Source of the DNA: Pseudomonas sp. JM0905a
GTDB taxonomy: Bacteria > Pseudomonadota > Gammaproteobacteria > Pseudomonadales > Pseudomonadaceae
Assembly (NCBI RefSeq): GCF_014700075.1
Contig: NZ_JACXBU010000008.1
Coordinates: forward strand, 186,001 to 250,000
Direction: 5' to 3'
DNA length: 64,000 bases
Shown here: positions 51,541-61,404 of the stretch, one piece after another
How the letters are laid out: the number at the start of each line of letters is the position of its first letter
How positions within the stretch are numbered: the stretch's first letter is position 1
Program-made: the position numbers and the translations under genes
The notes under the pieces: generated by a model
Database searches by the model: none
What the model saw: only the letters and a program-made list of their open reading frames with translations
Told to the model about the DNA's origin: nothing

Positions 51541-51914
51541 TGGACTCGCACACGGAATTCTTTGTCGAAGCGCACCACCAGATCGAGGTTTTCGACCAGG
51601 GGCTCGCGTTTTTCATACTTGAGGTGAGCCTGGAACTCGTTGTTTTCCAGGGTCACCTTCAACGCCTTGTCCAGGTCCAGGTCACGGATGCCGTTAACCT
51701 GCATACCCTTGGATACATGGCTGTAGAAGTCGGGAATGGTCCTGATTTCCAGGGCCTTTTCGGTTTCTACCGAACTGATGATCTTCTCCAGGGAGAAGAA
51801 ATCGAGGTAATGCGGGATCACCTTGAAGGCGGTGCTGGCCAGGAAAGCCACTACGGCCAGGACCAGCAGCCAGCCCAGAACCGACATACCCTTCTGCTTA
51901 CGCGCGAACGTCAT
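51537..51914 (-). CDS. DUF4845 membrane-anchored protein
   Basis: The 125-residue product begins [20 protein letters not shown] with one N-terminal membrane helix and a periplasmic domain ([20 protein letters not shown]). It sits between lepB and rnc as in other Pseudomonas. Function is unknown; the N-terminus looks pilin-like. The stop overlaps the rnc start (51537-51540). Confidence 0.88.
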   Translation of the reverse strand: MTFARKQKGMSVLGWLLVLAVVAFLASTAFKVIPHYLDFFSLEKIISSVETEKALEIRTIPDFYSHVSKGMQVNGIRDLDLDKALKVTLENNEFQAHLKYEKREPLVENLDLVVRFDKEFRVRVQ

Positions 51915-52028
51915 GATCGACCTCAATGTCTGTGTTTTATGGAGGCCGGTTGGCCCGCAAGCAAGACTATATAGCGACTGCGGCGCTGTCATGAACAACG
52001 CCGCAAAACCGCGATGGCGAGGGGGCTG

Positions 52029-52883
52029 TTAGTGAATCAGACCCACTCGGGAGAAGTTCGGCACATTGCGCAGCTTGGGATCGGGCCAGCTCATCCACAC
52101 GGCGAATGCCTTGCCGACGATGTTGCGGTCCGGAACCATGCCCAGCAGATCCTTCGGGATACGGGGATCGTTCCAGTAGCGGCTGTCGTTGGAGTTGTCG
52201 CGGTTGTCGCCCATCATGAAGTAATGCCCCTGGGGCACCACCCACTCGCGGCCCGGCTCCATGCGGTAGCGCTTCATTTCCTTGCGGATCAGGTGCTCGG
52301 CTTCGCCCAGCTTTTCCTGGTAGAGCATGGCGCTACCCAGGGTGCCCGGTTCTTCGCCCAACATCTTTTCAGCCACCGGTTGACCATTGATGGTCAGGTG
52401 CTTGTCGCTGCTGTAGGCGATACGGTCACCCGGCAGGCCGATCACCCGCTTGATGTAGTTGATGTTCGGGTCGCTGGGATAGCGAAACACCATAACATCG
52501 CCACGCTGCGGGTCACCCACCTCGATCACCTTGTTGTCCAGCACCGGCAGGCGGATGCCATAGGCGAACTTGTTGACCAGGATAAAATCGCCCACTTCCA
52601 GGGTCGGCTTCATGGAGCCGGACGGGATCTGGAAAGGTTCGACCAGGAACGAACGCAGCACCAGCACGATGGCCAGCACGGGGAAGAAGGACTTCCCGTA
52701 CTCCACCAGCAGCGGTTCCTTGTTCAGCCTGTCGAGCACATCCGGGTCGGGCTCGCTGACTTGCCCCTCGTAGGCGGCAATCGCAGAGCGCCGGCGGGGC
52801 GCCAGCAGAACCAGGTCGATAAGCGCGAGTACGCCGCAGACTGCCACGGCGATAACCAACAACAGCGGGAAATTGATCGACAT
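52029..52883 (-). CDS. lepB: Signal peptidase I
   Basis: The 284-residue protease removes Sec signal peptides. Two N-terminal membrane segments precede the catalytic serine in PSGSMKPTL and the catalytic lysine in YIKRVIGLPGDRI. The C-terminal MGDNRDNSNDSRYW motif is present. It starts 5 bases after lepA, so the pair is co-transcribed. Confidence 0.97.
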   Translation of the reverse strand: MSINFPLLLVIAVAVCGVLALIDLVLLAPRRRSAIAAYEGQVSEPDPDVLDRLNKEPLLVEYGKSFFPVLAIVLVLRSFLVEPFQIPSGSMKPTLEVGDFILVNKFAYGIRLPVLDNKVIEVGDPQRGDVMVFRYPSDPNINYIKRVIGLPGDRIAYSSDKHLTINGQPVAEKMLGEEPGTLGSAMLYQEKLGEAEHLIRKEMKRYRMEPGREWVVPQGHYFMMGDNRDNSNDSRYWNDPRIPKDLLGMVPDRNIVGKAFAVWMSWPDPKLRNVPNFSRVGLIH

Positions 52884-52888
52884 AGACC

Positions 52889-54688
52889 CTAGCTATCCAC
52901 TTTGAGCACAGCGAGGAAGGCTTCCTGCGGGATTTCCACGCTGCCAACCTGCTTCATCCGTTTCTTACCGGCCTTCTGCTTCTCCAGCAGTTTCTTCTTG
53001 CGACTGACGTCACCGCCGTAGCACTTGGCCAGAACGTTCTTCCTGAGCGCCTTTACAGTAGTACGTGCAACGATCTGTCCACCGATCGCCGCCTGGATCG
53101 CCACGTCGAACATCTGACGCGGGATCAGTTCTTTCATCTTCTCAGTCAACGCGCGGCCTTTGTAGTGGGCCTGGTCGCGGTGCACGATCAGTGCCAGGGC
53201 ATCGACCTTCTCGCCGTTGATCAGTACGTCCAGCTTCACCAGATTAGCCGGTTCGAAGCGATCGAAGCTGTAGTCCAGCGACGCATAGCCGCGACTTACC
53301 GACTTCAGACGGTCGAAGAAGTCCAGCACCACCTCGTTCATTGGCAGGTCGTAGCAAACTTGAACCTGCGAGCTGAGGAACTGCATGTCGCGCTGGACGC
53401 CACGCTTCTCGATGCACAGGGTGATGACGTTGCCGAGGTGCTCCTGGGGAACAAGGATGTTGGCGCGCACGATGGGCTCGCGCATTTCGTCGATGGACGA
53501 GAGGTCGGGCAGTTTGGACGGGTTGTCGACGTAGATGATCTCGCCGTTCTTCTGCACGATTTCGAAGACTACGGTCGGCGCGGTAGTGATCAGGTCCAGG
53601 TCGTATTCGCGCTCCAGGCGCTCCTGGATGATCTCCATGTGCAGCATGCCGAGGAAGCCGATACGGAAACCGAAGCCCAGGGCCTCGGAGCTTTCCGGCT
53701 CGTATTGCAGCGCCGCGTCGTTCAGGGTCAGCTTCTGCAGGGCTTCGCGGAAGTCCTCGAAATCGTCGGAGCTGACCGGGAACAGGCCGGCGTAAACCTG
53801 CGGCTTGATGCGCTGGAAGCCTGGCAGCACGTCCACGTCGGGCGTGTTGGACAAGGTCAGGGTATCGCCCACCGGGGCGCCGTGAATGTCCTTGATACCA
53901 GCGATGATGAAACCCACTTCGCCGGCCTTGAGGTCGGGCATATCGGTGTGTTTCGGGGTGAATACGCCGACGCTGTCCACCTGGTGGACCTTGCCGGTGG
54001 ATTTCACCAGGATCTTGTCGCCCTTCTTCACCCGGCCGTGTTTGACCCGCACCAGAGAGACCACGCCCAGGTAGTTGTCGAACCAGGAATCGATGATCAG
54101 GGCCTGCAGCGGTGCGTCGATTTCGCCTTCCGGAGCCGGGATGACTTCCACCAGGCGCTCCAACACGTCGATCACGCCCATGCCGCTCTTGGCGCTGCAG
54201 GGAACGGCGTCGGTGGCGTCGATACCGATGATGTGTTCGATCTCTTCCTTCACCCGCTCCGGTTCGGCCTGGGGCAGGTCCATCTTGTTCAGCACCGGCA
54301 TGACCTCGAGGCCCTGCTCGATGGCGGTGTAGCAGTTGGCCACGGACTGGGCTTCCACGCCCTGACCGGCGTCCACCACCAGCAGTGCGCCTTCACAGGC
54401 CGCCAGGGAACGGCTGACCTCGTAGGTGAAGTCCACGTGGCCGGGGGTGTCGATGAAGTTCAGCTGGTAGGTCTTACCGCTCTGCGCCTTGTAGTGCAGG
54501 GTGACGCTGTGGGCCTTGATGGTGATGCCGCGCTCGCGTTCAAGATCCATGGAGTCCAGTACCTGGGCCTCCATCTCGCGGTCGGACAGGCCGCCGCACA
54601 TCTGGATGAAGCGGTCTGCCAGGGTCGACTTGCCATGGTCGATGTGGGCGATGATGGAGAAATTGCGGATATGACTCAGGTCACTCAC
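52889..54688 (-). CDS. lepA: Elongation factor 4 (LepA)
   Basis: The 599-residue translational GTPase has G1 [10 protein letters not shown]3 DTPGH, G4 NKMD, domain II/III and the unique C-terminal domain ([20 protein letters not shown]). It back-translocates stalled ribosomes. It is the first gene of the lepA-lepB unit, separated from mucD by a terminator. Confidence 0.97.
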   Translation of the reverse strand: MSDLSHIRNFSIIAHIDHGKSTLADRFIQMCGGLSDREMEAQVLDSMDLERERGITIKAHSVTLHYKAQSGKTYQLNFIDTPGHVDFTYEVSRSLAACEGALLVVDAGQGVEAQSVANCYTAIEQGLEVMPVLNKMDLPQAEPERVKEEIEHIIGIDATDAVPCSAKSGMGVIDVLERLVEVIPAPEGEIDAPLQALIIDSWFDNYLGVVSLVRVKHGRVKKGDKILVKSTGKVHQVDSVGVFTPKHTDMPDLKAGEVGFIIAGIKDIHGAPVGDTLTLSNTPDVDVLPGFQRIKPQVYAGLFPVSSDDFEDFREALQKLTLNDAALQYEPESSEALGFGFRIGFLGMLHMEIIQERLEREYDLDLITTAPTVVFEIVQKNGEIIYVDNPSKLPDLSSIDEMREPIVRANILVPQEHLGNVITLCIEKRGVQRDMQFLSSQVQVCYDLPMNEVVLDFFDRLKSVSRGYASLDYSFDRFEPANLVKLDVLINGEKVDALALIVHRDQAHYKGRALTEKMKELIPRQMFDVAIQAAIGGQIVARTTVKALRKNVLAKCYGGDVSRKKKLLEKQKAGKKRMKQVGSVEIPQEAFLAVLKVDS

Positions 54689-54796
54689 GGATGAACACTC
54701 GAAAAAGCCGCGAGCAGGCTGCTCGCCGAAAAATAGCGGGGGAGTTTACCTGATCGGCGACCAACCCGTCACGCCCATGCGGCGGAAGGCAGAAAC

Positions 54797-54825
54797 GAAA
54801 AAAGGGCGGCCATTGGCCGCCCTTT
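54797..54825 (-). terminator. Intrinsic terminator after mucD
   Basis: GGGCGGCC and GGCCGCCC form a compact stem followed on the minus strand by TTTTTT. It ends the alg/muc operon and isolates it from lepA. Confidence 0.9.
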
Positions 54826-54840
54826 TGCACCGCAACCGCG

Positions 54841-56271
54841 TTACTCGGCCAGCTTGAATGTAATGAAGCTGGCGCGCCCCTGGCGCAGCACCCGCATGGA
54901 TACCGAACGGTTCTTCGGCAGATCCTTGGCGATTTGCGTGAAGGCCTTGGCAGACGGAATAGCCTGGTTGTTCAGGTGAGTGATCACATCACCCGGACGC
55001 AGGCCCATCATGGCAGCCGGGCCGTCCTGGACGTCCTTGATCACCACGCCACCCTGGATGTCCAGTGCCTTCTTCTGCTCATCAGTCAGCTCGACCACGC
55101 TCACGCCCAGGCGATTGCTGCTGCGCTCGACGCCATCGCCGGTCGCGGCGGCCATTTCGTCGCCATCTTCCGGCAGCGCGCCGATAGCCATGTCGAGGGT
55201 CTTGCGGCTGCCGCCACGCACGACTTCCAGCTTGATCTTGCTACCTGGCTTGAGGTTGCCCACCAGGTGCGGCAGGTCAGCGGATACCACGATCGGCTGG
55301 CCGTTCATGCTGAGGATGACGTCACCCACCTGCAGACCACCCTTGGCGGCAGGGCCACCTTCCTGGACCTGGGCCACCAGCGCACCGGCCGGCTTGTCCA
55401 GGCCGAAGGATTCGGCGAGGTCCTTGTTCACTTCCTGGATGACCACGCCCAGCCAGCCGCGGCTGACCTTGCCTTCGGCCTTGAGCTGGTCGGCCACGCT
55501 CATGGCGACGTCGATCGGGATGGCGAAGGACAGGCCCATGAAGCCGCCGGAGCGGGTGAAGATCTGCGAGTTGATACCCACCACTTCGCCGTCCAGGTTG
55601 AACAGCGGGCCACCGGAGTTACCCGGGTTGATGGCCACGTCGGTCTGGATGAACGGTACGTAGTTCTCGTTGGGCAGGCTGCGGCCCTTGGCGCTGACGA
55701 TACCGGCGGTCACCGAGTGGTCGAAACCGAAGGGCGAACCGATGGCCAGCACCCAGCTGCCCACCTTGAGGTCGTCGGACTTGCCGATCTTCACGATCGG
55801 CAGGTCCTTGCCCTCGACCTTCAGCAGCGCCACGTCGGTACGCGGGTCGGCACCGATCAGCTTGGCTTCCAGCTCGCTACGGTCGGACAGGCGCACGATG
55901 ATCTCGTCGGCGTCGGCCACCACGTGGTTGTTGGTCAGGACGTAACCGTCCTTGGAAATGATGAAGCCGGAACCGAGGGACTGCGCCTCGCGCTGGCGGC
56001 CGCCTTGCGGGCTGCGCGGCGCTTGCGGCATGTTGCGCTCGAAGAATTCGCGCAGCATGGGTGGCAGGCCTTCCAGGTCAGGCATCACCTGGGCACCGGC
56101 AGCACCGCGCTGGGGCAGCTTCTGCCGGGTACTGATGTTGACCACGGCCGGGGACGCCTCTTCGACCAGCGGCGTGAAGTCCGGCAGCTCGGCACGAGCC
56201 ACGAGGGTTTGACCAAGCAGCAGCAGGGCTGCCACGGCGGTCATGCAGGATTTGAGGTTAAGCATCGACAT
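54841..56271 (-). CDS. mucD: Periplasmic serine protease MucD (DegP/HtrA family)
   Basis: The 476-residue protease has a signal peptide, then a trypsin-like domain with His in TNNHVVADAD, Asp in DPRTDVALLKVE and Ser in NPGNSGGPLFN, and two PDZ domains. It degrades misfolded envelope proteins and dampens AlgU activation. The start at 56271 (MSMLNLKS) has GGGAG; 56265 is an alternative. It follows mucB directly, without mucC, behind a terminator-like hairpin. Confidence 0.95.
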   Translation of the reverse strand: MSMLNLKSCMTAVAALLLLGQTLVARAELPDFTPLVEEASPAVVNISTRQKLPQRGAAGAQVMPDLEGLPPMLREFFERNMPQAPRSPQGGRQREAQSLGSGFIISKDGYVLTNNHVVADADEIIVRLSDRSELEAKLIGADPRTDVALLKVEGKDLPIVKIGKSDDLKVGSWVLAIGSPFGFDHSVTAGIVSAKGRSLPNENYVPFIQTDVAINPGNSGGPLFNLDGEVVGINSQIFTRSGGFMGLSFAIPIDVAMSVADQLKAEGKVSRGWLGVVIQEVNKDLAESFGLDKPAGALVAQVQEGGPAAKGGLQVGDVILSMNGQPIVVSADLPHLVGNLKPGSKIKLEVVRGGSRKTLDMAIGALPEDGDEMAAATGDGVERSSNRLGVSVVELTDEQKKALDIQGGVVIKDVQDGPAAMMGLRPGDVITHLNNQAIPSAKAFTQIAKDLPKNRSVSMRVLRQGRASFITFKLAE

Positions 56272-56346
56272 ACAGCTCCCGTCGCATAACGAGTGGTATG
56301 AACTCGCCGGACCGCCCGGCCCTGCGAGCAAAACACAACACAAAAG

Positions 56347-56378
56347 CAAAAAGAGCCCGGGGCGTCAGCCCAAGGCTC
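56347..56378 (-). terminator. Intrinsic terminator between mucB and mucD
   Basis: On the minus strand GAGCC-TT-GGGC and GCCC-CG-GGCTC form a stem with a TGAC loop, followed by TTTTTGCTTTTG. It should reduce read-through from mucB into mucD. A second, weaker hairpin (CGGGAGC/GCTCCCG) precedes it. Confidence 0.7.
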
Positions 56379-56456
56379 GGTGGAACATCGTGAAAAAGAC
56401 AGGCCGGGAGCAGAGGCTCCCGCGCCATGAACCGAATACGGGTCCTGTCGCAAGGA

Positions 56457-57413
56457 TCATTGTGTCGCGGTGGCCTCCGCTGCAGCTGCCCGCATGGACA
56501 GTGCAACCCGTTCGGCCGTTCCCAGCGGGATTTCACCGACCACGGTCACCATCACGTCACCATCGGCCGTGCTGACCCGCTTGGACACCATCACAGTCGG
56601 CCCAAGTTGGCTGCGCGCGTCTTCGACTACGGCGCCATGCAGTGGTTCGAGGAACACCGAGAAGCGCGCCAGTCCGTCGCTGTAAAGCAGGCTGGATACC
56701 GGATCGGACGATACCGGGCTACGTCGCTCCTGGGCGCTGGTCAGGCTGAAGCCCGGCGGCAGCCAGTCGGAGCGCCATCGGGACGCCTTCTCGGACTGCG
56801 CCTCAGCGGTACGCACTGCCTTGCACGCCGAACCAGGCTGAAGATCGGCATCCGCCGGAGCGGTTGCCGTATCGATACGGGTGAACTGGAAACGCTCCAG
56901 CAGTTGCCCCTTGTCGCTCAGCAACAGTGACTTGAGCGGCAGACCGGTGTCCCGGTCCAGATGCAGCTCGAAGCCATAGCGGTGCTGGTCACGTGGGGTC
57001 AGGGTCAGGACCACCGCGGCGTGCCCGGCGACCCGGGACTCGCCAGCGAGGCGCAGGTCATACCATTCGGACAGCTGCTTGGCGTCGAGCGCCCGGGCTG
57101 GCCAGACTTGGCCGTCGGCCATCTGATCGGAGAGGGAGCCACTCACGCACTGGGTGCGCCCGTTGACGCGCACCACTTCCTGAGCCGGCCCATCGAGCTG
57201 CAGCAGACGCTCGCGCACCTCCCCACCCTGCTGGACCTGATGCCAGACTTCGTGGGTGGAGAAACTCCCATTTCGTTCGTAGACGAATGTTCCCTGGAAA
57301 CTCTGGCGCTGCTCCGCATCAGCGAGGCGCTGCAGCCAGTCCTGAGCGTCGGCGGCATGGGCTGATTGAGTCAGCCAGCCGCCAAGCAAGATGAATACCG
57401 GAAGTGCGCGCAT
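56457..57413 (-). CDS. mucB: Anti-sigma factor co-regulator MucB (RseB family)
   Basis: The 318-residue periplasmic protein has a signal peptide (MRALPVFILLGGWLTQSAHA) and the two-domain RseB fold (QDWLQRLADAEQRQSFQGTF, FVYERNGSFSTHEVW). It shields MucA from proteolysis and senses mislocalised lipopolysaccharide. It begins 8 bases after mucA. Confidence 0.95.
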   Translation of the reverse strand: MRALPVFILLGGWLTQSAHAADAQDWLQRLADAEQRQSFQGTFVYERNGSFSTHEVWHQVQQGGEVRERLLQLDGPAQEVVRVNGRTQCVSGSLSDQMADGQVWPARALDAKQLSEWYDLRLAGESRVAGHAAVVLTLTPRDQHRYGFELHLDRDTGLPLKSLLLSDKGQLLERFQFTRIDTATAPADADLQPGSACKAVRTAEAQSEKASRWRSDWLPPGFSLTSAQERRSPVSSDPVSSLLYSDGLARFSVFLEPLHGAVVEDARSQLGPTVMVSKRVSTADGDVMVTVVGEIPLGTAERVALSMRAAAAEATATQ

Positions 57414-57421
57414 GTTCCTCC

Positions 57422-58015
57422 TCAGCGGCTCTCCAGACTGGCAGCGCGGGCGTACGGCAGAGCGCTGTCGCTACCGCTCATCGCGGCCTGCTGCGCATGT
57501 TGCCGCAGGTACGCAGGCAGACGCTTCTCGTGCCAACCGGAAGACGACTGGGTCGCACCGATGGGCTGTTGCGCCTGTTGACCATCCTCACTATAGCCAG
57601 CCAGCACAGCACCTTGCTGGGCCTGCGGCATGACCATGGCGGGCTGGCTGGCCTGCTGCTGGGCGAGCTGTTGGGTGCCCACCACTTCGTCCTGGTTGTA
57701 CATGCGTACACCGGCCAGCACGGCGAGGGTCACCGAAGCGGCTACAGCCAGGCGCCCCAGATTGCGCCACGGAGCACGAACCACCTGGGCAGGCGGTGCA
57801 GCTTCCTCGGCCAGTGCGGCCGAGACTGCGGCAGCGATGTCCAGGCGCGGCTCCAGCAGCTCCTTGTGCATCACGGCCCGGGCGATCTGGTAACGCGACC
57901 AGGTAGCCCGGAGTTCTTGATCTTCGCTGGCGGCGAGAACTCGACGCAGCTCCAGTTCGTCCGCCTCGTTATCCATTACCGCGGACAGCGATTCCTGCAA
58001 AGCTTCACGACTCAT
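57422..58015 (-). CDS. mucA: Anti-sigma factor MucA
   Basis: The 197-residue inner-membrane protein binds AlgU with its N-terminal domain (MSREALQESLSAVMDNEADE). One membrane helix lies near residues 83-103 (LGRLAVAASVTLAVLAGVRM), and a periplasmic Gln-rich tail ends the protein. Length agrees with P. aeruginosa MucA (194), so there is no truncation of the mucoid type. The start at 58015 replaces a longer non-native reading. Confidence 0.96.
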   Translation of the reverse strand: MSREALQESLSAVMDNEADELELRRVLAASEDQELRATWSRYQIARAVMHKELLEPRLDIAAAVSAALAEEAAPPAQVVRAPWRNLGRLAVAASVTLAVLAGVRMYNQDEVVGTQQLAQQQASQPAMVMPQAQQGAVLAGYSEDGQQAQQPIGATQSSSGWHEKRLPAYLRQHAQQAAMSGSDSALPYARAASLESR

Positions 58016-58046
58016 GGCGGTTCCCCTCTTGGCTGTCGCCGCTGTC

Positions 58047-58628
58047 TCAGGTCCCGTGCAACAAAGGTTGCAGGGCTTTATCGATGGCTTCCCGCGCCCG
58101 GAAGATGCGGGATCGCACAGTACCGACCGGACACTGCATGACGCTGGCAATGTCTTCGTAACTTAGGCCGTCGAACTCGCGCAGGGTCAACGCCGTGCGC
58201 AAATCTTCCGGCAACTGCTGGATGCTCCGGTGCACTGTGGCCTCGATCTCGTCACGGAGCAGGGCTCGCTCCGGCGACTCGATATCCTTGAGGGCGTGGT
58301 CGCCGTCATAAAACTCGGCGTCCTCAGCACTTACATCACTATCTGGCGGGCGTCTTCCACGCGCCACCAGATGGTTCTTCGCCGTGTTGATGGCGATGCG
58401 GTACAGCCACGTATAAAACGCACTGTCGCCGCGAAAGTTTCCGAGCGCGCGGTAAGCCTTGATGAAGGCTTCCTGAGCTACGTCCTGGGCTTCCTGGGCG
58501 TCGTGCACGAAACGCACGACCAACCCGAGAATCTTGTGCTGGTATTTCAACACCAGCAGATCGAAAGCCCGCTTGTCGCCCCGCTGCACCCGTTCGACCA
58601 GCTGCTGATCCTGTTCCTGGGTTAGCAT
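58047..58628 (-). CDS. algU: Extracytoplasmic-function sigma factor AlgU (AlgT, sigma-22)
   Basis: The 193-residue ECF sigma factor, exactly the P. aeruginosa length, has region 2 (FDLLVLKYQHKILGLVVRFV, DVAQEAFIKAYRAL) and region 4 (TALTLREFDGLSYEDIASVM, CPVGTVRSRIFRARE). It drives envelope-stress and alginate genes. The start at 58628 is set by MLTQEQDQQLVERVQ. Two sigma-22 promoters upstream show autoregulation. Confidence 0.97.
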   Translation of the reverse strand: MLTQEQDQQLVERVQRGDKRAFDLLVLKYQHKILGLVVRFVHDAQEAQDVAQEAFIKAYRALGNFRGDSAFYTWLYRIAINTAKNHLVARGRRPPDSDVSAEDAEFYDGDHALKDIESPERALLRDEIEATVHRSIQQLPEDLRTALTLREFDGLSYEDIASVMQCPVGTVRSRIFRAREAIDKALQPLLHGT

Positions 58629-58687
58629 GAACACTCCTCGTCGATCGCGAAGGGGTGTTGCGCCAGCCAGTGGATCGGCTTGCCAAA

Positions 58688-58714
58688 ATAGACTCGGGCG
58701 TTGCGCAAAAGTTC
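58688..58714 (-). promoter_or_regulatory. AlgU-dependent promoter P1 of the algU operon
   Basis: On the minus strand GAACTT (58709-58714) and TCTAT (58688-58692) are spaced by 16 bases, matching the sigma-22 consensus and the known P. aeruginosa algU P1. Confidence 0.85.
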
Positions 58715-58896
58715 TCCCCTCCAAGCAAGCTTCCTGCAGATTGTTTTTTCACCTGCACGGAATGACGCAGCAGGGCTCGCGGCCATGCTGCGCCGAATAT
58801 AAGTCGCTTGATCTACAGGCATCCGGGCTGCACATTTCATGTGCATTCGTTGCGTAAATGTAAGCAAGCACCGTCTCTTCAAAATGGTGACCCTGA

Positions 58897-58923
58897 ATGG
58901 AACCTGAACGACTAAAAAAGTTC
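58897..58923 (-). promoter_or_regulatory. Second AlgU-type promoter upstream of algU (P3-like)
   Basis: GAACTT (58918-58923) and TCCAT (58897-58901) on the minus strand are again spaced by 16 bases. The 381-base gap 58629-59009 therefore holds two sigma-22 promoters for algU, and must also hold the nadB promoter. A TATACT at 58976-58981 is a possible -10 for nadB. Confidence 0.7.
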
Positions 58924-59009
58924 CCTGGCACCATGCACGGTCATAAGCGAGCTATTGTGCCGCCCACCCCGGCTATATACTAGCCGCCGCTTTTTTCGCG
59001 GGAACCGAC

Positions 59010-60626
59010 ATGAGCCAACATTTCCAGCATGACGTACTGGTCATCGGCAGCGGCGCCGCTGGCCTGACCCTGGCCCTCACCCTGCCCTCGCACCTGAACA
59101 TCGTTGTACTGAGCAAGGCCGATCTCAGCAATGGCTCGACCTATTGGGCCCAGGGCGGTGTCGCTGCGGTGCTGGACGATACCGACACGGTCGATTCCCA
59201 CGTCGAAGACACCCTGGTCGCCGGCGCCGGCCTGTGCCGCGAGGACGCCGTGCGCTTCACGGTAGAACACAGCCGCGCAGCGATCCAATGGCTGATCGAC
59301 CAAGGCGTGCCCTTCACCCGCGACGATGAAAGCGCTCGCGAGGATGGCGGCTTCGAATTCCACCTGACGCGTGAAGGCGGCCACAGCCATCGGCGCATCA
59401 TCCATGCCGCCGACGCCACAGGCGCCGCTATCTTCAACACCTTGCTGGAACAGGCCAAGAAGCGGCCGAACATCCAGTTGCTGGAGCAGCGCGTCGCCGT
59501 CGACCTGATCACCGAGCGCAAGCTCGGCCGCAAGGGCCAGCGCTGCCTGGGCGCCTACGTGCTGAATCGCACCAACGGGGAAGTGGACACTTTCCATGCC
59601 CGCTTCACCGTGCTCGCTTCCGGCGGCGCGGCCAAGGTCTACCTCTACACCAGCAATCCCGACGGCGCTTGTGGCGACGGTATCGCCATGGCCTGGCGCG
59701 CCGGTTGCCGGGTGGGCAACCTGGAGTTCAACCAGTTCCACCCCACCTGCCTCTATCACCCGCAGGCCAAGAGCTTCCTCATTACCGAAGCCGTGCGTGG
59801 AGAAGGTGGCCTGCTCAAGCTGCCGAACGGCGAGCGCTTCATGCAGCGCTTCCACCCGCGCGCCGAACTGGCCCCGCGAGACGTGGTAGCCCGCGCCATC
59901 GACCATGAGATGAAGCGCCTGGGCGTGGACTGCGTCTACCTGGACATCAGCCACAAGCCCGCCGAGTTCGTGAAGAGCCACTTCCCCACGGTCTACGAGC
60001 GCTGCCTGGATTTCGGTATCGACATCACCCGCCAAGCCATCCCGGTGGTGCCGGCGGCACATTACACCTGCGGTGGCGTGGTAGTGGACCAGCACGGACG
60101 TACCGATATTCCCGGCCTCTACGCCATCGGCGAGACCAGCTTTACCGGCCTGCATGGCGCCAACCGCATGGCCAGCAACTCCCTGCTCGAATGCTTCGTC
60201 TATGGCCGCTCGGCGGCGGAAGACATGCTTGGGCAACTGAACAAGGTCCCGATGCCCACCCACCTGCCGACTTGGGACGCCAGCCAGGTGACCGATTCGG
60301 ACGAGGACGTGATCATCGCCCACAACTGGGACGAGCTGCGGCGCTTCATGTGGGACTACGTCGGCATCGTGCGCACCAACAAACGCCTGCAGCGCGCCCA
60401 GCACCGGGTACGCCTGCTGCTCAGCGAGATCGACGAGTTCTACAGCAACTACAAAGTCAGCCGCGACCTGATCGAACTGCGCAACCTGGCACTGGTGGCG
60501 GAGCTGATGATCCGTTCGGCCATGCAGCGCCACGAGAGCCGCGGCCTGCATTACACCCTGGACTACCCGGACCTGCTCCCGGAAGCCCGGGACACTATCC
60601 TGGTTCCGCCCATCTTCGGCGACTGA
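59010..60626 (+). CDS. nadB: L-aspartate oxidase
   Basis: The 538-residue flavoenzyme oxidises L-aspartate to iminoaspartate, the first step of de novo NAD synthesis. FAD-binding [13 protein letters not shown] lies at the N-terminus; [17 protein letters not shown] and [20 protein letters not shown] are family hallmarks. Its 3' end overlaps the convergent ygfX-like gene by 32 bases. It is divergent from algU. Confidence 0.97.
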   Translation: MSQHFQHDVLVIGSGAAGLTLALTLPSHLNIVVLSKADLSNGSTYWAQGGVAAVLDDTDTVDSHVEDTLVAGAGLCREDAVRFTVEHSRAAIQWLIDQGVPFTRDDESAREDGGFEFHLTREGGHSHRRIIHAADATGAAIFNTLLEQAKKRPNIQLLEQRVAVDLITERKLGRKGQRCLGAYVLNRTNGEVDTFHARFTVLASGGAAKVYLYTSNPDGACGDGIAMAWRAGCRVGNLEFNQFHPTCLYHPQAKSFLITEAVRGEGGLLKLPNGERFMQRFHPRAELAPRDVVARAIDHEMKRLGVDCVYLDISHKPAEFVKSHFPTVYERCLDFGIDITRQAIPVVPAAHYTCGGVVVDQHGRTDIPGLYAIGETSFTGLHGANRMASNSLLECFVYGRSAAEDMLGQLNKVPMPTHLPTWDASQVTDSDEDVIIAHNWDELRRFMWDYVGIVRTNKRLQRAQHRVRLLLSEIDEFYSNYKVSRDLIELRNLALVAELMIRSAMQRHESRGLHYTLDYPDLLPEARDTILVPPIFGD

Positions 60627-61047
60627 ACCCCAGCCTCACCCGCAACCGGCGGTGCTGCTCATGGTCGAGAGCATCCGCCGGAATGCACAATCCCCTCCCC
60701 CACCAGGTTCCCGACAGCCGGAAGCGCAGGATCACCGCCAGCGGCAGCGCCAGGCTGTCAGGGCGCAACTGCACCGGGCGCCAGCCATCAGCCGCGCACC
60801 AGAGCTGCCAGCCGTCACCATCCAGGCGCAAGCCGGTAAAGGCCTTGGGAGAACTCAGGAGAATCTGTCTGGGCAAGCACCACGCGGCATGCGCTACGCA
60901 GGCGAAGTAGCCCGCAAGCCGAGCCCAGAAAGGAACGTCGGCAACCGACAAGGCCAGAACGGCCAGGAAAGACAGGATTAGGTAGAAGGCCAGCAGGCGC
61001 CGCGAAGGGCGCCAGTGGCATTCGAAGGCGTCACTTTGGCTGGACAC
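60595..61047 (-). CDS. YgfX/CptA-like membrane protein
   Basis: The 150-residue product has two N-terminal membrane helices ([39 protein letters not shown]) and a C-terminal soluble domain, as in YgfX. In E. coli the YgfX/SdhE pair was described as toxin and antitoxin, later disputed; SdhE is a flavinylation factor. It overlaps sdhE by 17 bases and the convergent nadB by 32 bases. Confidence is for the family, not the toxin role. Confidence 0.75.
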   Translation of the reverse strand: MSSQSDAFECHWRPSRRLLAFYLILSFLAVLALSVADVPFWARLAGYFACVAHAAWCLPRQILLSSPKAFTGLRLDGDGWQLWCAADGWRPVQLRPDSLALPLAVILRFRLSGTWWGRGLCIPADALDHEQHRRLRVRLGFSRRRWAEPG

Positions 61048-61285
61048 GGTCCAGGATCATGCGAACCATGCGGCGCAGGTCCGCATCTTCCGGCTCGCCG
61101 CGCTGCATGAACCAGCCGAACATGTCCTGATCTTCGCACTCCAGCAGCTTGCGGTAGCGGGCCTGGTCGTCGGCGTCGAGGCTCGGATAGACCTCCTGCA
61201 CGAAGGGGACGAGGAGCACGTCCAGCTCGAGCATGCCGCGACGGCTGTGCCAGAAGAGTCGGTTCAGTTCAATTGAGTCGGCCAT
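61031..61285 (-). CDS. sdhE: FAD assembly factor SdhE
   Basis: The 84-residue protein ([20 protein letters not shown]) contains the RGxxE motif (RRGMLELD) needed to attach FAD to succinate dehydrogenase. The start at 61285 follows GGAGGC. The longer in-frame upstream reading is non-native. It is coupled to the ygfX-like gene. Confidence 0.93.
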   Translation of the reverse strand: MADSIELNRLFWHSRRGMLELDVLLVPFVQEVYPSLDADDQARYRKLLECEDQDMFGWFMQRGEPEDADLRRMVRMILDRVQPK

Positions 61286-61404
61286 CACAGCGCCTCCAGG
61301 AATGAGGCGCGCATTATAACCACAGCCGCCGCCCCGGACACCCGCTGACAAGCCCCCGGCGGAACTCTATGATGGCGCCCCAGACTTTTTTCCAGCGATC
61401 CGCA

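Noticed and set aside
53165-54694. A 509-codon ORF opposite lepA
   Set aside because: It is a shadow of lepA.
57422-58015. Truncated mucA as in mucoid strains
   Set aside because: The frame is open for 197 codons with an intact membrane helix and tail.
60595-61285. Toxin-antitoxin pair from the ygfX/sdhE genes
   Set aside because: The toxin reading from E. coli is contested, and SdhE is a flavinylation factor by its RGxxE motif. I kept the family names only.
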